Notes: generated by a model from the sequence alone, not told the origin. A stretch of DNA of 64,000 nucleotides from Diphasiastrum complanatum (GCA_029204225.1 CM055099.1:53270231-53334230); one strand, 5' to 3'. Positions 24,929-36,490 are shown, counted from the stretch's first letter. Numbers and translations: made by a program.

Positions 24929-26631
24929 CTAGTTCTTGATCAGAGAGGAATACTCTCTATCCATAGCTTCTCTCCAGAGATCAGAGTTTGGTTGGCTGAG
25001 TGCCTCTTCGACTGTTGTCAGTTTTTGTATCAAAAAACATACAGACTCAAGAGTATACCTTGTGGGCTGTGTGCGCACTTGGCTTGATCTTCTGAGAGAA
25101 ATCGAGTGATAAATCACTCCTGGGACTTGTTGCTAGGTAGCAGCAACATCTTCGTCTGATTCATTGTCAAATAGTGGGTCGACAATGGACACGCTTGAGC
25201 CAAAATCTCGGATTGTCGTGTCAATGGCAGGTGATGAAGGTTCTCCTAGAACAATATCTTTTCCTTTGATGTTGACGAACTGATCCTCGATAAATACTTT
25301 ATCCCAGTTGTACAAGATTTGCTGGGTATCGGGATCATATAGCTTGTATGTGTTATCAGATGAAGTATATCCAATCAGGATGGTCTTAAGACCTTGGAAG
25401 TCAAATTTCTTCCTTGTGTCTTTCGGGATCTGTGCATAGGCAATGCATCCAAACACTCTTAGGTCCTTCACAGAAGCCTTAGAGCCTATCCTCACCTCAT
25501 GGGGTGCTTTGCCTGAGAGGGCCTTGGTCGAACATCTGTTTTGGACGTAAGCTACAATGGAGACAGCTTCGGCCCATAAGCTCTTATGCAGCGATGCATG
25601 CGTTAGCATACCTTTAGTTGATTCAACCAGAGTACGGTTCTTCCTCTCGGCTAAGCCATTAGACTGAGGACTGCAAGGAGTGATGAATTGTTGCTCAATG
25701 CCTTGGCTCTGGCAGTACTCCTTAAACTCAGTAGAGATGTACTCTCCACCATTGTCTGACCTTAAGGTCTTGATAATTCTGCTAGTCTCTCTTTCTACAC
25801 GCTCCTTGAAGATTCTGAAGCAAATGAAGGCTTCTAATTTCTTCTTGATAAAGTACACCATAGTCCTTCTGGTGTCATCAATAAAAGTTATAAAGTACTT
25901 TGCATCTTTTAGAAAAGAATTCTTTATCGGGCCACAAATGTCTGAATGCACAACGTCTAACAATCCTCTAGCAATATGTTGATGGCTTGTTCTAAATGGT
26001 TTCTTAGTCTGTTTACCAACTAGACAGTCTTGACAGACAGGTAACTCGACTTTATCACTAGGATAGTCTAGATCAAGAACAATAGAATGTTTAGACATTT
26101 GTTGTATAGTAGCATGATTCTAATAACCAAGTCTATAATGCCAAAGTAAACTTTTATTTTCATGAATTATAGAAGTACTAAGCGCTTGACTAGAGGCAGA
26201 AAACCAATGACTTAATCTATACAAGTATCCATGCCTCTTTTTGAGTGCTAGGATCTTGCATGTCCTATCAACTACTTTGCACTGATCACATTCGAATTCC
26301 ACTTTATGTCCTAGATGTGTGATTCTCTTACAGAGAGCAGATTCGTAGATAAATTGGGTACATATATGACTTTAGAAAGTAGCTTAGACTGATCATTTGC
26401 AAAGCTTAATCTTACAGTACCTTCACCTTTAATATCTTGTGTGCTATTATCACCAAGGTGAACATATTTGTTGGTACTGTAGAGTGTATAGGACTCGAAA
26501 CAGCCAATGAGATTGGTCATATGCTTAGTGGCACCATAATCCAAGAACCAAGAACTATCGTTGGATGCTCCTTGATGGCTGGTCATGAAGGCATTATGAT
26601 CTGCTTCTTGAATGTCAAAAAATGCACTCAA
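24929..26631 (-). pseudogene. B2 pol: protease, integrase and linker
   Basis: Protease at 26631-26311 (WFLDYGATKHMT, so the catalytic DSGA reads DYGA; VHLGDNSTQDIKGEG). Pre-integrase at 26302-26120 and integrase in a long open stretch 26098-25133: CQDCLVGKQ, HSDICGPI, FIDDTRR (two residues short), SDNGGEYIS and AERKNRTLVE keep the D, D, E residues, and the C-terminal integrase domain has GCIAYAQIPKDTRKKF and LIGYTS. The linker (EEALSQPNSDLWREAMD) precedes RT at 25117-24929. This is the best-preserved integrase of family B in the window and shows the ancestral order inverted in B1. The N-terminal end is the recombination junction at 26606-26613. Confidence 0.87.
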
Positions 26632-27146
26632 GAAGCAATCACAAATATATGGAACCTCTCAAATCTCTTTCTTGCACCAAACCTAGCAAATCAACACATA
26701 CAATGGAACACCTAAACTCATTCAAATGGAACACCCTACATCTCATGAGCTTTTACACTTTCTAAAATTGAAACACACTCTTGAGAAGTCCAAAAACCTC
26801 AAAAATAAGAGATTTAAACAAATTTAGGGATTTGACAAAAGTATAAAAAATTGCATCATCCAAATTCTATAGGCCAATGCTATAGAGTTGATATAATATC
26901 TTGTAGTCTTCAATGAGACCTATCTAATGCAAGTAAAGTCAATCTAGTAAGTTATGTGTGAAATCAGCCTACTTCAAGTTTATAAACCTATATTGAGTTT
27001 GATTTACAAAAAATCATTCTACACATGAAAAATTCTTGATTTTTGAGTAGAAATCAATCTAGCACACTCTAGAATTGGTAACTCCTCCAAATCCTTGCTA
27101 AAGATGGCTGATCCTTCAATAACCTGCAACAATAGATCCGATACCA
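26614..27146 (-). mobile_element. Family A leader grafted onto B2
   Basis: Homologous to the element A leader 13209-13810, including the GCTGATTT/TTGAGTAGA block and the AAGATGGCTGATCC block. A PBS-like sequence (GATACCA on plus) ends at 27146. No reading frame. Confidence 0.82.
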
Positions 27147-27460
27147 TGTGAAGAAATATAAATCACTAAGATTCAATATGTCCCTTTGATCTGAATGACA
27201 ACACATCTAGCACCATTGACAATGTAGGAATCAAGCACCAACTACACATAAGTGATGTAAACCCAACAAGATCTTGATCAAACATCAAATATATGATAAA
27301 ATGAAGTTGTTGTAACAGTGAAGTACTATATTTCACACTTGTGGATCCATTACTCAACATACAATTGCATTCTACACACAAGATTGCAAGATATCAACAC
27401 TATAGTGCAAAAATGGATATATGAACTAAAAGAGAACTCATGCATAAGCATCAATGAAAG
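27147..27460 (-). repeat. Truncated family A-type LTR
   Basis: Starts TGTGAAGAAATATAAATC and follows the family A LTR for roughly 300 bp before homology is lost near AAAGTACCAATG. The palindromic G-box is decayed to CACACTTGTGG. Confidence 0.8.
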
Positions 27461-27769
27461 TACCAATGATGGTAAATTAAGTGGATGAAATCGCATGATT
27501 GGCATAAGATGTTGCTACTCATACTTCCACTTTCTATTTGAGGTCTCTTCGACGATGACGTACGAAATACGCTTTACAATTTATCAATGATGATTAGGTT
27601 TGTATATCTTTTTAAACACTTATATAAATATGTGCTATTTAAATATATGCTATTTCAATATTTTATGTGCTAAACAGCCTAATGTTATATCAATATTCTC
27701 GTAGGTGGATTTCCTCAAAAGAAATAAAAAATAATGAATTAGAATCCATGAAAATCCAATGATCGAAAT

Positions 27770-28413
27770 GGTATGTTTGTTGGAGAGAGATTTTCCAACT
27801 TCCTTTTTGGATATACAAGTTCATCTTCTAATGCATTTGGTCGAAGAAGTATCAATTGCAGAACCTGTGCACACGTGATGGATGTTCTACCTTGAGTGTT
27901 TTATGAAATTTTTGAAAGGCTTTGTGAGACAAAAGACAAGGTAGCATTGCAGAAGGTTGGATTGTACAAAAATCTATGTTTTATATCACCAAAATAATCT
28001 CACAATTGGATCATGCAAGTCCAAAAATGTGGTGTGAAAAAGAAGATGAACGTATTAAGGGTGAAGTACCACAAGGAATTGGTGTGCAAAAATGAATTTC
28101 ATCTCAATTAAAAGAGAAAATGGACACGTTCATAATATATAACTGTGGACAATTGGAAAAGTGGATTTCAAGGTATGAAGAAGACAAAAAGGAAAGAAAC
28201 ATAACATTGAAATGAAGAAGAAATATCAATCGAAGAAGAAGGAGAGCGTTGGAGAACGACAAACTTTTGGAGCCTTTACCTTCAAAAAACACTCGTGAAT
28301 GGATTTTTGATACATTAGAGAAAATATGGGCCCAAAGAGGGCCCTATAAGAAATGCCATAATCCATCATCCAGAGGAGGTCATAGAAAAAGACAAATCCG
28401 TGCATTCAAGTAG
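27770..28413 (+). pseudogene. CACTA transposase-associated DUF4218 relic
   Basis: The plus strand decodes as the DUF4218 domain found beside the transposase of plant CACTA (En/Spm) elements: LLERDFPTSFLDIQVHLLMH, HLVEEVSIAEPVH, WM, then after one frameshift near 27930 GSIAEGWIVQKS, and FIIYNCGQLEKWISRYEED further on. These match the family pattern of a FPPSFFD.M.HL.VHLVEE block followed by a PEGSIAEGYI-type block and a YNC..V block. At least three in-frame stops and a frameshift disable it. No CACTA terminal repeats were found. The identification rests on my recall of the family motif, but several blocks fall in the right order. Confidence 0.78.
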
Positions 28414-28716
28414 GTTATAGCTTATTTGGTATTGAATATTGCTTGAACTTTTTGATTCATTCATAATCAGTAATTTTGTTATTTATTCATTTAAACTTTT
28501 TGTTGATTTGCTTATTATATACTGTTGTGAATACTATGAGTGTCCTAATTTCTACTGACATTTTCATGAACATTATGTTTCTAATGCAAATCAGCATTGG
28601 TTGTTGAAGACCATTTGGCCGATGAGATTGCAATTGGAAATTCACTAGGCTCTGTTTTGACTTCTAAATCTATGAAATCAATGTTAAATAATAGCAACAT
28701 GAAAAAGATTAAGGCT

Positions 28717-28985
28717 TCAGTTACTGATAGCATTATAGATGAACACATCCCTGTTAGTGAAAACATTGTAGGTTTCTATATTGTACAGTCGATACATTCC
28801 ATTAGAAGAACAATAACCGACAAAAATAGTTTTGAATGAATGCTCATCGAGTTTCTTTCTTTTGTCCTTTGGGACATGAGCATAGGCAGTGCAACTGAAT
28901 ACTCTCAAATGTTTCAATGAATGTTTGGATCCTGTCCAAACTTCATGAGGAGTTTTGATGTTAGCCTTCTGCCGCCGTTCTTGCT
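28717..28985 (-). pseudogene. Copia integrase C-terminal fragment
   Basis: The minus strand reads KTPHEVWTGSKHSLKHLRVF, then CTAYAHVPKDKRKKLD and TIFVGYCSSNGMYRLYN, the conserved C-terminal region of copia integrase. Nothing upstream or downstream of pol is attached, so it is an isolated scrap. It lies between the CACTA relic and an unrecognised frame on the other strand. Confidence 0.85.
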
Positions 28986-29111
28986 TTTTTTGCACCTTCC
29001 ATCACCATTGCTTCTTCCATCCTTCTTCCCTCTCGTATTTCTTCCATTTTCACCCCACTTCTCCATATCAACCCTCTCGATTCACAGTTATCTCTTGACA
29101 CCCCCAATTGG

Positions 29112-29522
29112 ATGAACATCCTTGAACTCACACCTCAAAATGCTCCCTCCATTCCTGACACCGCTCTTCATGAGTTCCCCTTTGTTCCTATCATTCCATC
29201 CTTTGAGCAATCCATCCTCACGCCTCTCCACACCGCTGTCACCCCTCTCACACCTCTTTTAGATCCATCTCATGAGCTTGTCGAGGGTGATAAAACGTTG
29301 CTCAATGAAGCATTTGTCCAAACAAAGTACATGCCATCGCCTAACCATGTTGATCCCATCGCACCAGACAACATTGCGGCACCAGAGAATCTTGTAGAAG
29401 ATGATGATGACAATGTGCAGGTCATCGGGACGACATCTCACCGAGCCCCAGCAAGTAGCACTGTATCGGCCAGACCCACGGACCTCACATCGGCCTACGA
29501 AGTCCTAGGAACTTTTGTCTAG
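29112..29522 (+). CDS. Unrecognised proline-rich, acidic open frame
   Basis: 136 codons beginning MNILELTPQN, rich in proline, threonine and alanine, with an acidic patch (VEDDDDN) and an S/T-rich end. The same frame reopens after a TAG, and a short amphipathic stretch (LELATNNTQLRAKITQL) follows at about 29550-29610. No family recognised. Its position next to the 5'-truncated copia E and its composition recall accessory frames of LTR elements, but that is a guess. It could also be a relic of a host exon. Confidence 0.35.
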   Translation: MNILELTPQNAPSIPDTALHEFPFVPIIPSFEQSILTPLHTAVTPLTPLLDPSHELVEGDKTLLNEAFVQTKYMPSPNHVDPIAPDNIAAPENLVEDDDDNVQVIGTTSHRAPASSTVSARPTDLTSAYEVLGTFV

Positions 29523-29649
29523 GATGCGGTAGTGTCCAAAACTATACTGGACGGCCGAGTATTGGAACTAGCTACCAACAATACACAACTACGAGCAAAA
29601 ATCACACAACTCACTGGAATTCCAATAATTACAATTCGCGTCACCAGAA

Positions 29650-30329
29650 CACGAATCATTCGAGTTTGTCACATTTCCTAAACACCAGTACACTATGTAA
29701 ATATACACACACACTCTCTCTACAACGACATTGTAGCCTTACTTTCTGAAGTTGTACGTCTGGCCAATCAATTAGCTGGAGCAGAAGCGAGATCAATGAC
29801 GAACTCATTGAGTTTGAGATCTTCGACTACATCTTCTTTGATCTCCTATGAACTCAAAGTCTTAGAGTTTGAGGTCCATGTCATCCACACTGCCCCGCGA
29901 GACATAGACCATATCAAAGTTCACTTTAGTGCTTTTAGTAACTATGTTGTTTCACGCTCGTGGCCCACACAGTCATTGTAATTGTTCCATGTATATATAC
30001 ATAATGGCCACTCACGAGAAAGATGATGAGATGATGAAGAAGACACATGCAGTGACATGCATGTAGAGCATAGTAAATCAGAGTTCCTGCATGAACTCCA
30101 TTGTGTCTTAATTATCTGATTCCTCAGAATCAGAGATATTTGAGAGAGTGAAAGTCATTCTAGAAATAGAGATAGTTATTTAATCTGTAGCTAGCTAAGT
30201 AAGATTATTGCACACGATGCACCACTACTATGAACCATTCTTGGGTTATATAGAGTTGCTTAGAGTTGGATCCTAGAAGTAGGGCTGTATATTATCCACG
30301 TTGAATCCTAAGATAGTCACTCTTTATTC
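29650..30329. other. Unassigned sequence upstream of copia E
   Basis: Short plus-strand open stretch (29796-29981), otherwise non-coding. Copia E begins abruptly near 30330 without its 5' LTR or gag N-terminus, so this DNA may be part of another disrupted element. Confidence 0.45.
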
Positions 30330-30339
30330 AAATAAGCAA

Positions 30340-31214
30340 TAGCTCCAAAAGAAGAAACCTTCGAAGGACAAGAAGACGAAAGTTGAGCAAACTGATTCAG
30401 ACCAGCAATTACAACTACACAATCGACAATTTCAAAAGCCTAAGACCAGACTCTTCTGCAAGTACTGCAAGAGAACCAACCATGACATCAAGGATTGTTG
30501 AGTTCTCAAGCACAACGAAGCAAATAAAAATATGCAACAAAATGGAAGATCTTATTTTGCCAAAACCTCTCTCGAAGATCCAACACTGCTAATGATACAA
30601 GATGAACCCACTAGAGATGCAATGGACTGGTATCTTGATTCTAGTAGTTCTCAGCACATGACCTCATGCGAGTAATTATTCAAAGACCTCACACCAGAAT
30701 TGAAGTACCACTACTTCGGTGACTCAAGCGCACTGCAGATCGAAGGCAAAGGTTCTATACGCCTCTATCTTCCTAATGGTAAATTGACCTTGCTCAAGGA
30801 TGTACTGTATGTATCCAAACTGACCAAAAATCTATAGTCAATCAGCAAGCTCACTGATCAAGGTTGCAGAGCCAAGATCAATTCAAGACAATGTATCATT
30901 TTGGAAAAGAATGATAAAGAAATTCTCTTTGCAAACAGAGAAGATAATCTGTACACTCTGGGTCATGAATATGCACTTTCCTCTAATGTGAGTACTTCAA
31001 ATGCCCAATTATGGCATCGAAGATTAGGACACCTAAACATCAGATCAATCTTGTATATGCATCATCACAATATGGTCAAGGATTTAAACTTTAATGTTGC
31101 CTCCACTGACATTTGACATGTCTGTGAGATGTGTTTACTAGGCAAACAACCTAGATCAAGATTCCCAAAAGGACAAGCCACTAGAGCTAAGTCCATTTGA
31201 TACATAGTGATATG
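30340..31214 (+). pseudogene. E: zinc knuckle, protease, pre-integrase
   Basis: End of gag with a zinc knuckle CKYCKRTNHDIKDC near 30455-30500, then a stop. Protease with MDWYLDSSSSQHMTS (DSGA reads DSSS) near 30630, continuing to VLYVSKLTKNL and a stop near 30836. GAG-pre-integrase follows (QLWHRRLGHLNIRSI near 31005-31050, CEMCLLGKQPRS near 31125). A stop precedes the break at 31214, where F is inserted. Confidence 0.86.
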
Positions 31215-31861
31215 TGTGAAAAATACAGATCCTAAGTGGATCTAAACTCCAAGATCATTGGCTTGAATGCTTGCACTCCAAACTACATAAGCTAGGAATT
31301 GGCAACACATTCTATGCTACCTAGAATGCAAAGAACTTGATCAAAAAACATTTATCACAAATGGAAACTTCCATAAACATCAAGTGCGGCCCAAAATAGC
31401 ATTATACAGTCCATAATACATCAGCCTACCACTTTTGGAAAGCACCTAAGATCATACACACAAAGCTTGAACTCAATCACTACACAATGCCAACAATGGA
31501 AGGAGAACCCAATAGAAAAATCTCTCATTAAGCAAATGAATACAATGGATCTGCTCCAACCTGTTTCTCCACGGCCTACCTGCTATATATAGCTGAGAGA
31601 GATGACTCTCTCTCCTCTCTCTAGACCCTCCTTACCTAAAATATGCCCTATATAGGTAAAATTGGCATATATGTCCAAAATACATGAAAATGGACTCATT
31701 TCGAAGGTCTTGAAGTTTGACACTTCTTCATACTGAAAAAATACACTTACTAAAAATATCTAGACCTGTTTCACACGTGTGAAAAGTCAGATCCTAAACT
31801 ATGTGCCATTTTTAGCAATTTTGGCCTAAAACTAGACAAGGAAATGTTGACAATTTTCACA
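31215..31861 (-). repeat. 3' LTR of F
   Basis: 647 bp, TGTGAAAAATACAG...ATTTTCACA, apparently identical to 36123-36769. Confidence 0.96.
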
Positions 31862-31873
31862 CTCCCTCTTCAA
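31862..31873 (-). other. Polypurine tract of F
   Basis: The minus strand reads GAAGAGGGAG directly before the 3' LTR. The reading frame ends at 31875, just before it. Confidence 0.85.
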
Positions 31874-31874
31874 C

Positions 31875-34800
31875 TTAACTTGCTAGTTTTACAACACTAC
31901 TTTGTTCCAACTTAAGAATGATCTCCATCATCAGAATAGATCTCTTCTCAAGGATCCTAATATGTACAAAATAGGACACAACATAATTGATATAGATAAT
32001 AGTGTCCATATAGGATGCTTCACTATTTCTTACATCAATTTTACATAGAATCATAAAAATGGTACATGTAAAAGAACATAGAATCTCAATTAATGAATTC
32101 CTCCATGTATCCATCTCTGGTTTCTCTGTAAAATAGCAGCAAACAAGTTGTAAATGAAAGTGATCAACAAGTGTTTGCATGCCTCCTCCACATTTCACTA
32201 TACATATAGTGAATGCAACATGTATCTCCATGAATGAACTTCCATCACCACCTTGCCTTTGTAGATCTTCAATCCATGAAAGCCTTTGAGTGAATGAATG
32301 CCAAAAAGATGTGTTCCCTACTCCATTTGAATGACCAAAACCTGAACTTGAAATACTTGAAGTACCTCCACAAGATTTGCACACAACGCTTGATCCTACA
32401 ATGTCAACAAGTTGCCAATTTGCCAACACTAGAATACTAGATCTTGAACTTTGTTCAAAAGAAAACATATTGACCACTTCAATACCTTTCAAGATCTGAA
32501 TGAATTCATGTACTTGATCATACAAACCAGCAATGATAACTATTCCATCTCCAAGATCCAAAGGATGCAAAACTATGGAACTAGTTTTATTGAAATTTGA
32601 CAATTTCAACATATTGACATAACAATGTTCATACATGAGATTAGGCAAGTGAGGTAGAGTAAGAAGACACTTCCTTGCAGCTCCAAAGACCTTACTTGAA
32701 CCTTCAAGAACCTGTAAAAACAGATCCAAAATGCCTTGACCATTTGTCTCTTCTTTGATGCTTTTCACTAGCTTCGAATTGCCACTTGTCTCTTGGTGTT
32801 GATGAAGCAATCCAAGATCAACCTCTTGATCTTCCAATAAGACATCAAAGATCTTGCATATGTGAACATCTTCAGATCTGAAACTCTGAAGATACTCCCT
32901 CTCAAACACATGATTAAGATCCCACAAGATCTCATCAATGCTCAAATTTGACCCTTCACTATAGTTAGTGAAAACAATGCCACCATCATAAACCAAAAGA
33001 TAGATTCCAACATTTCCATTTAACATGAAGTAGAGTAGGTGAAGATGAGTATCAAACCTAATCAAAACAGCCCTCTTGAGTTCATAACAAACCTCAATAA
33101 GCTCACCAATGATATCTCCCTTGCCTTGAAGAAGTTGCCACTTGAGTTGCTCCATGTAGTCTTCTTCAACCAACCTTTTGCCATCTTGACCATGAATGAA
33201 CAATCCACCACAATCATAGAATGCTTTGAGTTGATGAAGAGATGTTAGATCCATGCTTTGGATCTTCCCAAGAACCACTCTTCCATTGCCCTTTCCTTTA
33301 CAAGACTCCCTCTTAATGCTAGCACCACAAAAGTTAGAAACCTCCCTCTTGATAGTTGCACCATAAGAAGTAGAAGACTCTTGAATATTAGAAGCCAAGA
33401 AAAGAATCCTTAGTACCTTCAACATAAGAGTGATTGAAGTACTCTCTCTTTTCAAACATGAACTTCTACTCAATGATTTAGGTAATGAGTCATATGATAA
33501 TGATTCTTCCTCACTATCGTTCATAAAAACATCATTCAAAGTACATCCTACTTTGAGCACTTCACATACTTCTCTTCCTTTTGACTTGTGATCTCCCTCA
33601 CCAAGTCTCATGATAGAAACCTTTGATCTACTCTTTTTATGAAGAAATGTGACACCACTTGTTGCACAAATGACTTTATCACAAAAAGATGTAAAAGAAC
33701 CATTTCCTTCAAGCATGCTCAAAGCACCATCATCTTTTCCCACATGATTACATACATCAATATGAAAAGAATTAGAAGAACAACCATCTTCTTGCAAAGA
33801 ATGACACTTAGCATCTCCATCTTTTTCCATATGAACAAACAAGTCATTAGCAACAATCACTTCCAAAGAAGAATCTTCATCAACTCCATTGATGAAGTTA
33901 GCTCCTTCCTTACCTTTTCCATTTTTGCACTTGCCATCTAGTTCCATTGAAGAGCCACCAAGACTTGAAAATCTATGAGTAGAAGAGTTCAAACATGATA
34001 CTAATTTAGCACCACATGACTCCATTTGACTAGTAGGTAGCACTAGTCCATCTTCAAGATCCAATGGATCCAAAAAATTGACCATAGATTCACCAAAGCT
34101 TGCCAAGTTAGCACAACAATTATCATCTCCAAGAAGTACATTAGATCTCAACCTAGATCTAGCATTTTGTTTCTTATGGCATTCATTTGCAAAATGTCCT
34201 TTCACTCCACAATAAAAACATTTGAACTTGGACTTATCTTGCTTCCTACTTTGCAAAGAAGAAGAATGCTTTCCATGCTCCAAACTACCTTGCTTGGACC
34301 ACTTGCCTTTGAACTTGCCCTTTGTGAAAAGAGCTTCTTCATCTCCACCTTGTGTTGATGCACCACCACCTTTGGCTTGCAACCTATGCTCTTCAGCCAC
34401 CAAGATCTCTTGCAAGTCATTGACACTTGGCAAGGACTTTTGTATAGCAAAGCATTGTACAAGGTTAGAATGTTCATCAAGCAAACCATTCAACATGACT
34501 TGAACTAGTTCCCCATCCTTTATGCTTTCATCTATGCATGCTAGATCATCATTCAAGGATTTAACCTTCAAGACAAATGAATGTGCACTCTCTCCCTCTC
34601 TTTGACAACTTTGGAAGATTTGCCTTCTTAGGGTGAGAACCCTAGATGTGGATTTGGACTCATAGATCTTCTTCAAAGCATTCCATGCTTCACTTGAAGA
34701 AGTACATTTACCAACTTCTTTAAGAAGTTCATTGGTAACATTCATCTTTATGATATGTAAGGCTCTTTTAGCCCTTCTATCAAAATTTAGTTGCTCTTGA

Positions 34801-34949
34801 AGAATTAGAGGTCTTTCTTCAATTCCCACAACTATATCCATTAGCTCATTCAACTCTAGTAAAGACTCCATCCTCACTTTCCAAGTTGAATAGTTTGTAG
34901 AGTTTAACCTCTCTTTAGCTTCCAACATGATTCCACCATTGGATGTCAT
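31875..34949 (-). CDS. F: gag fused to a degenerate RT-like polyprotein
   Basis: Uninterrupted frame of about 1,024 codons. The start at 34949 (MTSNGG) is chosen because it aligns with element A gag. An in-frame ATG exists 22 codons upstream at 35015. Gag core YSTWKVRMESLL lies near residues 20-35, and the zinc knuckle CFYCGVKGHFANEC near 245-260. No protease DSGA and no integrase can be seen. Residues about 570-690 resemble copia RT: LHQLK, DYMEQ, CYELKRA, then LLVYDGGIVFTN where YVDD is expected, so the catalytic aspartates are altered. The C-terminal 330 residues (LVKSIK, DLFLQVLEGSSK, TWRNSL, CKIDVRNS) are shared with element A, with an insertion. The product probably acts as gag, and the role of the rest is unknown. 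Confidence 0.85.
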   Translation of the reverse strand: MTSNGGIMLEAKERLNSTNYSTWKVRMESLLELNELMDIVVGIEERPLILQEQLNFDRRAKRALHIIKMNVTNELLKEVGKCTSSSEAWNALKKIYESKSTSRVLTLRRQIFQSCQREGESAHSFVLKVKSLNDDLACIDESIKDGELVQVMLNGLLDEHSNLVQCFAIQKSLPSVNDLQEILVAEEHRLQAKGGGASTQGGDEEALFTKGKFKGKWSKQGSLEHGKHSSSLQSRKQDKSKFKCFYCGVKGHFANECHKKQNARSRLRSNVLLGDDNCCANLASFGESMVNFLDPLDLEDGLVLPTSQMESCGAKLVSCLNSSTHRFSSLGGSSMELDGKCKNGKGKEGANFINGVDEDSSLEVIVANDLFVHMEKDGDAKCHSLQEDGCSSNSFHIDVCNHVGKDDGALSMLEGNGSFTSFCDKVICATSGVTFLHKKSRSKVSIMRLGEGDHKSKGREVCEVLKVGCTLNDVFMNDSEEESLSYDSLPKSLSRSSCLKRESTSITLMLKVLRILFLASNIQESSTSYGATIKREVSNFCGASIKRESCKGKGNGRVVLGKIQSMDLTSLHQLKAFYDCGGLFIHGQDGKRLVEEDYMEQLKWQLLQGKGDIIGELIEVCYELKRAVLIRFDTHLHLLYFMLNGNVGIYLLVYDGGIVFTNYSEGSNLSIDEILWDLNHVFEREYLQSFRSEDVHICKIFDVLLEDQEVDLGLLHQHQETSGNSKLVKSIKEETNGQGILDLFLQVLEGSSKVFGAARKCLLTLPHLPNLMYEHCYVNMLKLSNFNKTSSIVLHPLDLGDGIVIIAGLYDQVHEFIQILKGIEVVNMFSFEQSSRSSILVLANWQLVDIVGSSVVCKSCGGTSSISSSGFGHSNGVGNTSFWHSFTQRLSWIEDLQRQGGDGSSFMEIHVAFTICIVKCGGGMQTLVDHFHLQLVCCYFTEKPEMDTWRNSLIEILCSFTCTIFMILCKIDVRNSEASYMDTIIYINYVVSYFVHIRILEKRSILMMEIILKLEQSSVVKLAS

Positions 34950-36110
34950 GATGCTAAAATATTCTTGTGTCCTTAGGCTCTGTTCTAATGCACCTAGCAC
35001 TCTCCTTTCTCTCAATAAATGAAGAAGGAGAAGATCTTAAAAGATTTAGAACCCTAAATGACCTCTATCTTGAAACTATTTGGCTTTCAAGCATAGAAAG
35101 GAAGATTGAAACACATGCAACACTTTGCACACACTAAGAATGGATTACAAACTCAAACCAACCTGAACACACTCTTGCTTAAGCTCTCAAACTTTCCAGC
35201 AAGTGACCAAATCAAGTTATGGTGTGAAGAGTTACTTGCATTCTTAGAAAATACCCAAAACTAGGATGCCAAAATTACCTAGTAATGAACAAACTTGATC
35301 AACATATGATCACCACACTAAGATATTGATTCAACCTGTAAAACCACATGTAAACCACACTTCTAAAAGTTTATAAACTCCAGCAAGTGATAAATACAAG
35401 ATTTAGAGGTGAATGAATGAGCACACTTAGTGAATCACAAGACTAGCTTCACTATCTTGTCAAAATTTGGTGTTTAGATGTAGATCTAAGATCACTTCAC
35501 ATGAGAATGTTCCTCAACCTGTTAAGAACCTGAAAACACACTTGCATAATGGTTAACACCTTCCAGCAAATGCTCCAATCAAATTACATAAGGAGAGTTA
35601 CTTACATGCTCAACAAAGTACACCAAAATTTATGCCAAAATTGATGACAATCTTTACAATATGCTCTTCACAATGGAGCTTACAATATGTTCACCCAAAA
35701 AAGGGGATCTTTCATCCAAATGGGAGCTTTGCTCAGCCTTTAGGAGAATTACAACTCACTCAAAAGAGCATTTGTCATCCACTTAAGGAGAAGTTTCATC
35801 CACTTAAGGAGAGTGTTCATCCAAGAATGGAGATTGTCAACAATAGGATTGAAAAGAACATTGTTAGTATTGAATATACACAAGCCTCACAATCACAAAT
35901 GATTAGGTGTTATGATCTGATCCAAAATAGTTTCTTTTCAGCCTCTGATCTTCAATAGACCTGAAATATGCTTTTGATCCACAAGTTCAACTCACAAAAC
36001 AAAGGTTAGTAAGATTTGATCAACAAAGCAATGCAAAATCATGCTAGAACTTGATCAAACATCCAAATATCACCAAAAATGGAATACTTACTATGAATAG
36101 AAGCCAACCA
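34950..36110 (-). other. F 5' leader
   Basis: About 1.16 kb between PBS and gag. A plus-strand open stretch at 35632-35958 is antisense and has internal repeats (HPLKE/HPKKG-like) but no family. Nothing else seen. The leader may hold the packaging signal by analogy with other LTR elements. Confidence 0.6.
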
Positions 36111-36122
36111 GCTCTGATACCA
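36111..36122 (-). other. Primer binding site of F
   Basis: The minus strand is exactly TGGTATCAGAGC, the initiator tRNA-Met 3' end complement, with no gap from the LTR. Confidence 0.95.
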
Positions 36123-36490
36123 TGTGAAAAATACAGATCCTAAGTGGATCTAAACTCCAAGATCATTGGCTTGAATGCTTGCACTCCAAACTACATAAGC
36201 TAGGAATTGGCAACACATTCTATGCTACCTAGAATGCAAAGAACTTGATCAAAAAACATTTATCACAAATGGAAACTTCCATAAACATCAAGTGCGGCCC
36301 AAAATAGCATTATACAGTCCATAATACATCAGCCTACCACTTTTGGAAAGCACCTAAGATCATACACACAAAGCTTGAACTCAATCACTACACAATGCCA
36401 ACAATGGAAGGAGAACCCAATAGAAAAATCTCTCATTAAGCAAATGAATACAATGGATCTGCTCCAACCTGTTTCTCCACGGCCTACCTG

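Larger units (their letters stand above)
22222..27460 (-). mobile_element. Chimeric copia element B2 with family A 5' end
   Basis: The left part (22222 to about 26613) is family B: 3' LTR, RNase H, RT, linker, integrase and protease on the minus strand. At 26606-26613 the sequence switches, within a shared TCTTGAAT, to the family A leader, then to a PBS-like GATACCA and a family A-type LTR starting at 27147 and cut off near 27460. No gag of either family is present. No TSD could be found, because the right end is truncated. Either the chimera formed by template switching or a later deletion fused two elements. Confidence 0.82.

Noticed and set aside
32880-33250. RT-like segment of F read as an active reverse transcriptase
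   Set aside because: The YVDD aspartates are not preserved (YDGG) and the upstream LKQ motif is altered, so only a degenerate relationship is claimed.
34202-34503. Open frames on both strands overlapping the gag of F
   Set aside because: Shadows of the intact gag frame, with no independent features.
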